From assembly GCA_958452575.1 (NCBI GenBank), contig CAUDUM010000002.1:248001-312000 (forward strand): 64,000 nucleotides of DNA, written 5' to 3'. The notes under the pieces were generated by a model. That model worked only from the letters and a program-made list of their open reading frames with translations, was not told the DNA's origin and did no database searches. Shown piece after piece: positions 52,732 to 59,954 of the stretch (its first letter is position 1; every line of letters starts with the position of its first letter). This DNA comes from an uncultured Eggerthellaceae bacterium. Lineage in GTDB: Bacteria; Actinomycetota; Coriobacteriia; Coriobacteriales; Eggerthellaceae. The translations under genes were made by a program, and so were the position numbers.

Positions 52732-53175
52732 GGCTTGTTCCCTTTCGTGGTTAGCGGCGGGTGCGGAGGCAAAAGGCTGGCGAGAGGCGATCCCTCACAT
52801 CACAGCTTCACAAAACGTGAAAAAGCAACTATCCCTTTTTCACGCCCCCTTTCCGCGTCGCGTAGGTCGGTCGTCTTCATGCCGGCGGAGTCCATTGTGA
52901 GGTATCCGTGCGCTTCGATCCACCAACTGCAGGCTTCATTTTGCTCGGGTTTCGGGCACCCTGCGGTTGCAAATCCCTGATCAGGACGCGGTTTGCAAAA
53001 CCATTCACTTTCGGGCGAAAGAGTGCATTTCCGAAAAGGAGCTCCTTTATCTTTGCGCTCATTCTTTGTTCTCGTTCACTCTCATTAGTCTGCATTCGCT
53101 CCCGCTTCATCGATCGGAACGCACCCGCTGATATACTCGGATCGAACGAAGCCCTCGACGAGAAAGAAGGCAGCC
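52732..53175. other. 444-bp intergenic region with palindrome copy 5
   Basis: Contains CGTGAAAAAG (52816-52825) and its inverse CTTTTTCACG (52835-52844), a variant of the GAGAAAAAG family, and two GCAAA-rich segments around 52960-53000. A 77-codon frame on the minus strand (52877-53110) has no ribosome site or recognisable product and is not called. AAGAAGG before 53176 is the ribosome site of the next gene. Confidence 0.55.
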
Positions 53176-53391
53176 ATGACGAATCCCGACGAGAAGACCA
53201 ACGTGATCAACGACGCCGATCTCGATGCGGTAGCGGGCGGACTGACGATCGAAGAGATGTACGAGAAGATGAAAGAAGAGCTCGATTCCGGCGTCGAAGG
53301 CCGCTTCCTCGACGGCACAGGCGATGCGGAGCCCGAGGCGAACGGCTTCTGCCGGCTTTCCCCAAAGCAGATCCGCGATCAGATCATCTAG
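53176..53391 (+). CDS. small protein with double-glycine leader (helical core)
   Basis: 71 residues, ATG 53176 after AAGAAGG. Leader of 22 residues ends INDADLDAVAGG, matching the window's leader pattern (hydrophobic-x-D-x-x-hydrophobic-x4-GG). The 49-residue core (LTIEEMYEKMKEELDSGVEG ... FCRLSPKQIRDQII) is acidic and helical at first, with a single Cys, so it lacks the CxxC pairs of the other members. Double-glycine leaders direct cleavage and export by C39-type ABC transporters in bacteriocins and some RiPPs. None is encoded in the window, so export is inference. Confidence 0.65.
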   Translation: MTNPDEKTNVINDADLDAVAGGLTIEEMYEKMKEELDSGVEGRFLDGTGDAEPEANGFCRLSPKQIRDQII

Positions 53392-53411
53392 CACCCTCAA
53401 AGCCGAAACAG

Positions 53412-53444
53412 AATGAGAAAAGGGGCCAGGCCCCTTTTCTCATT
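53412..53444. repeat. GAGAAAAAG palindrome, copy 6
   Basis: AATGAGAAAAGGGGCC and its inverse GGCCCCTTTTCTCATT with a single central base: a nearly perfect 33-bp palindrome 20 nt after the GG-leader gene. Likely terminator. Confidence 0.8.
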
Positions 53445-53524
53445 TTAGGGCAACGTGCTTTGTCCCGTTACCCTTTGTGCTCCATTGCCCTCTGGCCTTG
53501 TCTAGCCCAAAAAGCTCCGGTGGC

Positions 53525-53773
53525 CTAGATTGTCATGAGGCCGACCCGCCCGCTTCTGCATTTCGGGCAGCCAACGACCGGCTTGCGGCCAAGAGGCACC
53601 AGCACGTAGAAAGAGTATCCACAATCCCCGCAGGTCGCGCGCATCCTTTGCGAGGGGTAGATCATCACTCCGCCCGTTGCGTCGGCCAGCTCCTCGTCGG
53701 AAAGGACCATCTCCTCATCGGAAAGGATCTTGTAATCGACAGGTTCAGCGTTTGGAATCTTCTCGTCAGCCAT
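53525..53773 (-). CDS. double-glycine-leader zinc-ribbon protein
   Basis: 82 residues, ATG 53773 behind GGAAGGAG. The 35-residue acidic leader ends LSDEELADATGG. The 47-residue core has CGDCG and CPKCRSG about 20 residues apart, the spacing of a zinc ribbon or two disulfide-forming pairs, with basic and aromatic residues between (YSFYVLVPLGRK). It is third in a codirectional run of leader proteins (54188-54457, 53818-54138, 53525-53773). Whether the core is a secreted peptide, a modified RiPP or an intracellular metal-binding protein is not decidable from sequence. Confidence 0.72.
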   Translation of the reverse strand: MADEKIPNAEPVDYKILSDEEMVLSDEELADATGGVMIYPSQRMRATCGDCGYSFYVLVPLGRKPVVGCPKCRSGRVGLMTI

Positions 53774-53817
53774 GATGGCTCCTTCCCTTGAAAGAAACTA
53801 TTGCGCATACCCTTCGC

Positions 53818-54138
53818 TTATCTGAACTGAGACGACGGGTAATACCCTTCCTGAATCATCCTCATGAAATGCGTTTCGACGCTGGAACTCCCGCAGTAGT
53901 CGCAGGTTGCGCGAAGGCCGCTGACCATGTACTCGTAGCCGGAATTCCTCTTCACATAGCTCGAGCCGCAGTTGCTGCATCGCACGCGCCACTCCACGAG
54001 ATCCTCCCAATGGATTTTCTCGGGATAGAGGCCACCCGTTGCACCACCGGAAACCTCGGCAATCTCCGCGTCTTTCAGCTCGACCTCGCCGGCCAGTTCC
54101 GGCATCTTGCCCGTGGCATCGTGTTCGGAATTGCTCAT
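53818..54138 (-). CDS. double-glycine-leader zinc-ribbon protein
   Basis: 106 residues from ATG 54138 (AAGGAGA upstream). The leader ends LKDAEIAEVSGG at residue 32; a second GG follows at 35-36. The core has CSNCGSSYVKR and, 24 residues later, CDYCGSSSVETHF, a good zinc-ribbon arrangement, and ends with an aromatic tail (EGYYPSSQFR). The gene lies 44 nt upstream of the next leader gene on the same strand. Relation to the other four members rests on the leader pattern and the CxxC pairs; the rest of the core is diverged. Confidence 0.72.
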   Translation of the reverse strand: MSNSEHDATGKMPELAGEVELKDAEIAEVSGGATGGLYPEKIHWEDLVEWRVRCSNCGSSYVKRNSGYEYMVSGLRATCDYCGSSSVETHFMRMIQEGYYPSSQFR

Positions 54139-54187
54139 CGCGTTCTCCTTCGCATTGAAAACGGTGTCTAGGTGCCGTGAAGACGGC

Positions 54188-54457
54188 CTAGTAGAACTCG
54201 GCAAAGTCTTCCCATCCGCACTTCTTGCAGCGCGCCCAGAGCTTGTTATCGGCGCGCCAGCCGATGAGATCCCAATCTTCTCCGCCGCATTGCCAGCACC
54301 GCAGCTTGTCGACGTTGCTACCGTCGAAATGCTGGATCACCGTGATGCCGCCTGATGTCTGCTCGAGATCCTCATCGGAAAGTTCTTGGATGCCGCTCGG
54401 ATCGAACGGCTCGCCGTCGATGAGCAGCCCGTTTTCTCCGCGAGTGATCTTCGCCAT
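54188..54457 (-). CDS. double-glycine-leader zinc-ribbon protein
   Basis: 89 residues from ATG 54457 (AAGGAGG upstream). 37-residue leader ending LSDEDLEQTSGG. The core holds CWQCGGEDWDLIGWRADN then CKKCGWEDFAEFY: two CxxC pairs with Trp-rich surroundings (five Trp in about 50 residues). First of the three codirectional leader genes. About 375 bp upstream, beyond a hairpin and a pseudogene scrap, is the end of the LanFEG-like ABC and two-component set on the same strand, so one long transcript is possible. Confidence 0.72.
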   Translation of the reverse strand: MAKITRGENGLLIDGEPFDPSGIQELSDEDLEQTSGGITVIQHFDGSNVDKLRCWQCGGEDWDLIGWRADNKLWARCKKCGWEDFAEFY

Positions 54458-54666
54458 GAGGACCTCCTTCTTCGTCGGTCGAGGCCTTCGCGCCAGCGCA
54501 TCGTCGGCTGGCGGGTGAAGGGCGATTCCTGATGGATTCACGATAACAGGCGCAGACGGCACCGAAGGCAAAGCGCGAGTGAATGTTATCCCGCCAAGAG
54601 CGAATGATCAGACCGAAAAACTCATGTGGAATCTTATCCTGAGAAATAGCCGTCTGGAAGCCGGCG

Positions 54667-54700
54667 GCGCTCAGCGTTGTTGACCAGCAACGCTGAGCGC
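54667..54700. repeat. 13-bp perfect inverted repeat upstream of leader genes
   Basis: GCGCTCAGCGTTG (54667-54679) and CAACGCTGAGCGC (54688-54700), 8-nt loop. It lies between the kinase and the first leader gene and may end the transporter transcript or bind a regulator. No T-run on either side. Confidence 0.6.
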
Positions 54701-54720
54701 ACTGGTCAGATGTCGATATG

Positions 54721-54810
54721 TCACCACTCGTCCTTATCCCCCATTTGGGACAGTTGCACAAACGCGAGACAGACGACGCCTCTGCCGAACAGACCAAGCG
54801 TGTTGCAATG
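54721..54810 (-). pseudogene. 3' remnant of an XRE membrane-regulator gene
   Basis: The minus-strand frame ends NTLGLFGRGVVCLAFVQL then SQMGDKDEW-stop, closely matching the C-terminus of the XRE protein at 62697-63134 (NALGLLGVGVACLALVQL then MHSGEDDR). Similarity is also visible at DNA level but stops near 54810, where a degenerate GAGAAAAAG-type palindrome (about 54806-54838) begins. The 5' part of the gene is missing. Confidence 0.6.
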
Positions 54811-54832
54811 GGGAAAAGAGCTGTCCTTTATC

Positions 54833-55753
54833 TCATTCCGCAACAGGAAGATGCACGATGATGGAGAGGGTTTCGTGACTGACTTTTGCCTCGACGGAGC
54901 CGTCCATGCGCCTGCAGAGGTTCGCCACGATCGCGAGCCCGAGGCCCGACCCCTCGCCCGAGCGAGCTGCATCGGCGCGGTAGAAGCGCTCGAAGAGACG
55001 GTCGGCGTCGATGGCGGCAGGGTCGCCCACCTCGTTGGAGAAGGCGAACTCCATCATGTCGCGCCCCGTCCCGCCGTCGGGCGAAACGAGGCGCTGGGAG
55101 ACGCGCGGCGCGGAGGTCCCGTGGCGCAGCGCGTTGGCGAGCAGGTTGGAGAACACGCGGGAGAGCGCCTCAGAGTCGGCAAGGACCGTCGCGCCGTCGT
55201 CCTCAAAGTCGATGGCAGGCTCCCAACCGCGCTCCTTCAGCTGCGGGTAGGCTCCCGCGAGCACCTCGGCGAGCACGGGCAGCACCTCGACCGGCCCGCA
55301 CGCGAGGGGGCTGTCGGAGTCTGCCGCCTTCGAGTAGTCGAACAGCCGGTCGGTGAGCTCGCGCATGGCGGAAAGGCGCGACGACGCCTCGCGCAGGCAG
55401 CGCTCCCGCTCGGCGGGATCGGCGCTGCGCTCGTGAAGCTGCAGGTAGCCCTGCGCGCCGGCGAGCGGCGTGCGGATGTCGTGGGAGAGCGCGGCGAGGT
55501 CGCGTTGGAACGCCTCCTGCCGCTCGCCGAGGGCGGCGCGCTCGTCGCGCAGGGCGTCCATCTCGTCGTTGACGGCGGCGGCGACCGACGAGATGCCGGG
55601 CGTCGTAAACGACACCGTCGCCCGTTCGTTGGCGCTGCGGTCCTCCCGCTCGAGGAAGCGCGCAAGGCGGCCGAGCTCTCGCTCGTAGAGCACGACGGCG
55701 CAGACCAGCACGACCGCCAGCGCTATCGCCACGATCCATCCCAAATCCGTCAC
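54833..55753 (-). CDS. sensor histidine kinase of the LanFEG-like cluster
   Basis: 306 residues from GTG 55753 (AAAGGAGG is very close, so the start is provisional). One N-terminal helix (about 5-24) and almost no extracellular domain. His91 in LSHDIRTPLAGAQGYL; ATPase motifs SNLLANALRHG, FERFYRADAARSG and GSGLGLAIVANLC. Kinases this short with a single anchor helix often sense through a partner ABC transporter, as in Bce-type and lantibiotic-immunity systems. The response regulator is at 58713-59462, at the other end of the operon. Confidence 0.88.
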   Translation of the reverse strand: MTDLGWIVAIALAVVLVCAVVLYERELGRLARFLEREDRSANERATVSFTTPGISSVAAAVNDEMDALRDERAALGERQEAFQRDLAALSHDIRTPLAGAQGYLQLHERSADPAERERCLREASSRLSAMRELTDRLFDYSKAADSDSPLACGPVEVLPVLAEVLAGAYPQLKERGWEPAIDFEDDGATVLADSEALSRVFSNLLANALRHGTSAPRVSQRLVSPDGGTGRDMMEFAFSNEVGDPAAIDADRLFERFYRADAARSGEGSGLGLAIVANLCRRMDGSVEAKVSHETLSIIVHLPVAE

Positions 55754-55805
55754 GCCTCCTTTCCGCTCACGACCCGATCCGCCCCGATTCAGCCTCGAGG
55801 GCAGA

Positions 55806-56633
55806 TCACGCCAAACGCCTACGACGCATGATCATCATCCCTGCCGCGGCGACGACGGCGATCGTCGCCAACACGGGAAGCGTAGCATCCCACGGCAGCA
55901 CGTTGCCGTAGCCGAGCTGCGACACCGTCACGGCAAGGTAGCCGTCGAACACCTGCCTCGCTTCATCGGGCCTGCCCGTCAGAAGCCCAAGCGCGGAATA
56001 CAGCAGGTTCTCCACCGTCACGCCGCCGAGCAGCAGCCCGGCGATGGCGGAAACCGCGGAGCTCCCCGAAACGAGGGCCACCGCCACGGCGATGAGCGCG
56101 TACGCCGAGACCGATGCCCATACCTGCAAAAGCCATGCGGCGAATTGCAAAGGGTCGGACGCGGCAAGCGGAAACCCCAGCGCGAGAAGCGACGCCGCAG
56201 AAACGACGGTGCCCACGACCACCGCCGCGGCCGTCACGCAGAGCGTGACCGTGAACGCCGCCAACGCGTAGGAGAAGCGCGCCCCCGCGCCCTGGACCAC
56301 GTTCTTCACCGCACCGTTGCGAATGTCCGCGGCGAAGAACACCCCGCAGAACACGGCGACGAGCATGGCGATGAAGCTTCCCCGGACGAAGAGGGCGCCG
56401 CATGCCGCGACCAAGCTCACCCCGCCCGAAGCGGAGTCGAGGACGGAAAGCCCCAAGGCGACGTCGGAGCTCGTCTCGGAAACGGCCGCCGCCATCGGCG
56501 CAAGCGCACCGATGGCCTTCAGCGCCGTCACGCCCGCGACGACGAGCGCCGCGAACGCCGCGAGGAAAGCCCATGTCATGCGGCTTTTCACGATCCGCCA
56601 CGCCATCGCCTCGAACAGGTTCGCGAACCCCAT
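55806..56633 (-). CDS. ABC-2 type permease, LanEG-like (second)
   Basis: 275 residues with about six helices; ATG 56633 behind GGGGGTG. Homologous to the permease encoded just upstream: both have RIVKSR/RIAKSR near the start, a helix with FGxxFAADIRNGAVKNVVQG versus SELVAGDFKSGYVKNLVQA, and end MRRRRLA versus MRRRSLG. The pair and the ATPase form a LanFEG/BcrAB-type complex that in known cases removes lantibiotics or bacitracin from the membrane. Confidence 0.83.
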   Translation of the reverse strand: MGFANLFEAMAWRIVKSRMTWAFLAAFAALVVAGVTALKAIGALAPMAAAVSETSSDVALGLSVLDSASGGVSLVAACGALFVRGSFIAMLVAVFCGVFFAADIRNGAVKNVVQGAGARFSYALAAFTVTLCVTAAAVVVGTVVSAASLLALGFPLAASDPLQFAAWLLQVWASVSAYALIAVAVALVSGSSAVSAIAGLLLGGVTVENLLYSALGLLTGRPDEARQVFDGYLAVTVSQLGYGNVLPWDATLPVLATIAVVAAAGMMIMRRRRLA

Positions 56634-56643
56634 GGCGCACCCC

Positions 56644-57429
56644 CTACCCTAGGCTCCGGCGGCGCATGACGAGCACGCACGCCGCGCCGACGACGAGGAT
56701 GGTGGCGCCCGCCTGCACGTAGGCCATCGGATCGCAGACGACGCCCTGGGCAAGCGTCGCCAGGTCGGTGGCGAGGTAGCCGTCCAGGCAGTCCCGCAAC
56801 GCGGCGGGGATGCCGGGGATGTTGGCGAGGACGAGCTTGCAGACGGACTCGACCGCGCCGCCCCCGAGGAAGATCGCCGCGAGAACCGCAACAGCCTCCG
56901 AACTGGTGGCGATGGCGATGAGCGCCGTCACCGTCGCGTACGCGGCGCAGCAGAGCGTCGCCTGGGCGAACCACTGCAGCGCCTCGGCCGCGGACGGCGC
57001 GACGGGGGCGTAGCCCTGCAGCCGCAGCGCGCCCTCGACGATGATCATTCCGAACAGCGTCGTCGCCGCGGCGATCGCCAGCGCGCACGCCGCAACGGCG
57101 ACCGCGTACGACGTGCGCCCGCCCCGCGCCTGCACGAGGTTCTTCACGTAGCCGGACTTGAAGTCCCCCGCGACGAGCTCGCTCACCGCGACGCCCACGC
57201 CCATGGCGGCGAACGAGCCTCCCAAAAACGACACGCCGTAAAGCTGCAGCGAAGGCAGGGGGTCTGCCGGCACTTCCACGAACCCGGTCTCCGCGAAGGC
57301 GGGCCACACGTTATGGAGCCACAGCGCGAAGGGGGTCGCGGCGGCGATCACGAAGAGGACGATCGCGTAGAAGACGGAGAAGCGCGACTTCGCGATGCGG
57401 TACAGCTGCGCACGAACCATGCTAAGCAT
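56644..57429 (-). CDS. ABC-2 type permease, LanEG-like (first)
   Basis: 261 residues from ATG 57429 (GGGGGTGG upstream; GTG 57438 possible), overlapping the ATPase stop. Six helices, with the DFKSGYVKNLVQARGGRTSY segment typical of this permease class after helix 2. It ends 10 nt before the second permease. Works with 57422-58420. The substrate in related systems is a cationic antimicrobial peptide; the gene alone does not say which. Confidence 0.83.
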   Translation of the reverse strand: MLSMVRAQLYRIAKSRFSVFYAIVLFVIAAATPFALWLHNVWPAFAETGFVEVPADPLPSLQLYGVSFLGGSFAAMGVGVAVSELVAGDFKSGYVKNLVQARGGRTSYAVAVAACALAIAAATTLFGMIIVEGALRLQGYAPVAPSAAEALQWFAQATLCCAAYATVTALIAIATSSEAVAVLAAIFLGGGAVESVCKLVLANIPGIPAALRDCLDGYLATDLATLAQGVVCDPMAYVQAGATILVVGAACVLVMRRRSLG

Positions 57430-58420
57430 CGCGACCACCCCCTCTCGCGCCGTGCCCGCGCGGCGGCTCGGCGCCCGCGGCCTGCGACCACGCCGCCGCG
57501 TCCGGCGCGGGGATGGAGGGGTCGGTCCCCATCAGCTCCACGAACAGCTCCTCGATATCGCGCTCGTGGACGTAGAGCTCGGTCACCGCGATGCCCGCCT
57601 GGGAGAGCGCCGCTCCCGCCGCCTCGGCCGTCACGCCGCCCTCGGCGCGGATGGCGTCGTCGGGCATGAGGGAGAAGCGCGCCGCCGGGAAGGCGTCCGA
57701 AAGCCGCGCGAGCGCGAGCTGGGGCTCGGCGGCGCGGACGCTCAGGTAGTCGGCGCACTCGGCGTCCACCTCGGCGGCGGTCATCTCGCGCGCGAGGCGT
57801 CCGTCGCGGATGACGCCGTAGCAGGTGACCATGCGCTCCAGCTGGTCGAGCACGTGCGAGCTCACGAACACCGTGAGCGAGCGTATGCGCGCCAGGTTCA
57901 TGATGGTCGTGCGCACCTCGCGCACCGCCTGCGGGTCGAGCCCGTTGAACGGCTCGTCGAGCAGCAGCAGGTCGGGCGAGCCCACAAGCGCGATCGCCAG
58001 GCCCAGGCGCTGCTTCATGCCGAGCGAGTAGGTCTTGGCGCGCCTCTTGGCGACCGAGGCCAGCCCCACGATCTCGAGCGCCTCCATGCTGGCCGCCTTC
58101 GCGCGGGGCACGCCGAGCGCGAGCGCGCGCACCATCACGTTGTCCAGGCCCGTGAGCCCCGGGTGGATCCCCGGGCTCTCGATGAGCGCGCCCAGTCGGC
58201 GGCTCGTGCAGCCCGGCGCCTGGCGCTCGCCCAGGATCTCGACCTCGCCCGCCGTGGGCAGCACCAGCCCCGCGAGCATCTTCATGAGCGTGGACTTGCC
58301 CGCGCCGTTGCGCCCGACGAAGCCGTAGATCTCGCCGGCGCCCACGGTCAGGCTCACGCCGTCGACGGCGCGCTTTGCGCCGTAGGCCTTGGTCAGGTTG
58401 GATGTCCTTATCGCATCCAT
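57422..58420 (-). CDS. LanF/BcrA-like ABC transporter ATPase
   Basis: 332 residues, ATG 58420 behind AAAGGATGG. Walker A GRNGAGKST (36-44), signature YSLGMKQRLGLA, Walker B LLLLDEPFNGLD. The usual Q-loop Gln is replaced by Glu81 in LIESPGIHPGLTG; this E-loop is the known hallmark of lantibiotic-immunity ATPases (NukF and relatives) and is shared by BcrA-like proteins. The last 30 residues are a Gly/Arg/Pro-rich tail. It heads the transporter genes, 292 bp after the response regulator, with a strong inverted repeat in that gap. Confidence 0.88.
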   Translation of the reverse strand: MDAIRTSNLTKAYGAKRAVDGVSLTVGAGEIYGFVGRNGAGKSTLMKMLAGLVLPTAGEVEILGERQAPGCTSRRLGALIESPGIHPGLTGLDNVMVRALALGVPRAKAASMEALEIVGLASVAKRRAKTYSLGMKQRLGLAIALVGSPDLLLLDEPFNGLDPQAVREVRTTIMNLARIRSLTVFVSSHVLDQLERMVTCYGVIRDGRLAREMTAAEVDAECADYLSVRAAEPQLALARLSDAFPAARFSLMPDDAIRAEGGVTAEAAGAALSQAGIAVTELYVHERDIEELFVELMGTDPSIPAPDAAAWSQAAGAEPPRGHGARGGGRDA

Positions 58421-58562
58421 TCGCCATCCTTTCTCGTCATCGCCTCATCCGATGATCCGAGTATGGAAGGCGAAGGTTCAGAAACCTCCAGCGAAGTTTT
58501 AAGAAAGTTATAAGATTCGACTTCGAGATTTCGCGCTAGGCGCCGTTTCCCTATGCCGGCAG

Positions 58563-58619
58563 ATCCTCGACCGATATGCGGAATTGAACCGCCGGTTATT
58601 CCGCATATCGGTCGAGGAT
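58563..58619. repeat. perfect 22-bp inverted repeat before the ABC ATPase
   Basis: ATCCTCGACCGATATGCGGA plus AT (58563-58584) and its exact inverse (58598-58619), with the inner 13 nt able to add AACC / GGTT. It is in the 292-bp gap between the response regulator stop and the ATPase start. Possible terminator or attenuator between regulator and transporter, or an operator. Confidence 0.7.
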
Positions 58620-58712
58620 GGACGGCGGTAACGTGATAAGCCAGAATCCAGCACACCCCACCCCGCTTTTCCGCCTCGCAAGCCTGCGTTGAATGCACGG
58701 CACGCACCGCCT

Positions 58713-59462
58713 TCACACCGCCGGTTCGTCCGCGAGCTTGAACCCGATGCCCCACACCGTCTCGATGTAGCCCTCGGTGCCGGTGCCCTTGAGCTTCGAG
58801 CGGATGTTGGAGACATGCGTGCTGATGGCCTTCTCCTCGACGGCGGCGTCCTCGTTCCACACCGCGCGGTACAGCTCGCGCTTGGTGAACACCTTGCGGG
58901 GATGGCGCATGAGCGCGGCCACGATATCGAACTCGGTGCGCGTGAGCGCGACCTCCCTGCCCGCGGCCTCGAAGCGGCGCGCTTCCGGGAACAGCCGCCA
59001 CGCCCCGTGCCCCAGGGGCTTCTCGGCGTCGGCGGCATCCGCGCCGCCCGCGCCGCCCGCCGCGCCCGGGATGGAGCCCGCCCGGCGCAGCAGCGCCTCC
59101 ACGCGCGCGACCAGCTCGTCGAGGTCGAACGGCTTGACCAGGTAGTCGTCGGCGCCCATGCGCAGAAGCGCCACGCGGTCGACCACCTGTGCCTTGGCGG
59201 ACGTCACGAGGATCGGCGCCGCGCCCCTCGAGCGGATGAGCGCCACCACGTCCTCGCCGGGCATCCCCGGCAGCATCAGATCGCAGATCGCCAGATCGAA
59301 CGGCTCGCCCGACTCGATGAGGAGCTTCGCCTCCGTGCCTGAGTAGGCGGGCGTGCAGACAAACCCCGAACCGGACAGAATGGAGCAGACGACATCGCTG
59401 ATGGAAGAATCGTCCTCAACAACGAGAATGCGAGCCTTGTCCTTCGCTTCTCCCTCCGGCAT
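58713..59462 (-). CDS. OmpR-family response regulator of the LanFEG-like cluster
   Basis: 249 residues, ATG 59462 behind GGAGAG. Receiver: acidic pair at 17-18, phospho-acceptor Asp61 in LAICDLMLPGMPGED, conserved Lys in VTSAKAQVVDR. A Gly/Ala-rich linker (about 138-155) leads to the winged helix (VALTRTEFDIVAALMRHPRK, VSNIRSKLKGTGTEGYIETV, WGIGFKLADE). Pairs with the kinase at 54833-55753; the likely target is the ABC operon between them. Confidence 0.9.
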   Translation of the reverse strand: MPEGEAKDKARILVVEDDSSISDVVCSILSGSGFVCTPAYSGTEAKLLIESGEPFDLAICDLMLPGMPGEDVVALIRSRGAAPILVTSAKAQVVDRVALLRMGADDYLVKPFDLDELVARVEALLRRAGSIPGAAGGAGGADAADAEKPLGHGAWRLFPEARRFEAAGREVALTRTEFDIVAALMRHPRKVFTKRELYRAVWNEDAAVEEKAISTHVSNIRSKLKGTGTEGYIETVWGIGFKLADEPAV

Positions 59463-59637
59463 ATTCCATCTCTCCGTTTCCCCAGCTTGAACAGATTGGG
59501 CACATTATGCACCCAGTCGCATCTGAGAAGTTCGAAATGTTGAGAACACGTATACGCTTTCCGATGCGTCTCCTGAATCAGCCTACCAGCAAGATGCGAA
59601 AGGGTGGTTGCGCTCCGATGGCGCTATCGTCAATTGC

Positions 59638-59726
59638 GTTCGCATAAATGTCTTTTACGTTCTTCTTGCTTTATGCGAACGAATGAAATATTCTTCTACT
59701 CGCTGCAATTATTGCGATCGCATAAA
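59638..59726. promoter_or_regulatory. hipBA operator half-sites
   Basis: GTTCGCATAAA (59638-59648), its exact inverse TTTATGCGAAC (59670-59680) and a third copy GATCGCATAAA (59716-59726) lie just before hipB. HipB-type proteins bind such spaced inverted sites to autoregulate. Confidence 0.65.
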
Positions 59727-59735
59727 GGATTGAAC

Positions 59736-59954
59736 ATGTTTGTTGCAGATGTAGACGACATCGGCCGCTGCATCCGAGAAGAGCGCAAGCGGCAAGGGCT
59801 GACCCAAGGCGAACTCGCCGATTTGTGCGGCGTGGGCATAACCTTCGTCTCGCAGTTGGAAAACGGAAAACGATCTGCCGAGGTGGGAAAAGTTCTCGAC
59901 ATTCTCACGATGCTCGGCATTGACGTCTCTCTTGAACGGAGAGCCTCATGCTAG
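59736..59954 (+). CDS. hipB: HipB-like XRE antitoxin
   Basis: 72 residues from ATG 59736 (AAAGGA upstream). Single helix-turn-helix: IREERKRQGLTQGELADLCG then VGITFVSQLENGKRSAEVGK. Short HipB form without an extended tail. It overlaps hipA by 7 nt. Repeats of CGCATAAA upstream are its likely operators. Confidence 0.9.
   Translation: MFVADVDDIGRCIREERKRQGLTQGELADLCGVGITFVSQLENGKRSAEVGKVLDILTMLGIDVSLERRASC

Noticed and set aside
52877..53110. 77-codon minus-strand frame
   Set aside because: No ribosome site, no recognisable motif, basic low-value composition. It runs through an intergenic region with repeated GCAAA segments.
54372..54797. 141-codon minus-strand frame overlapping the first double-glycine-leader gene
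   Set aside because: Different frame from the well-supported leader gene; it crosses a hairpin and the pseudogene scrap.
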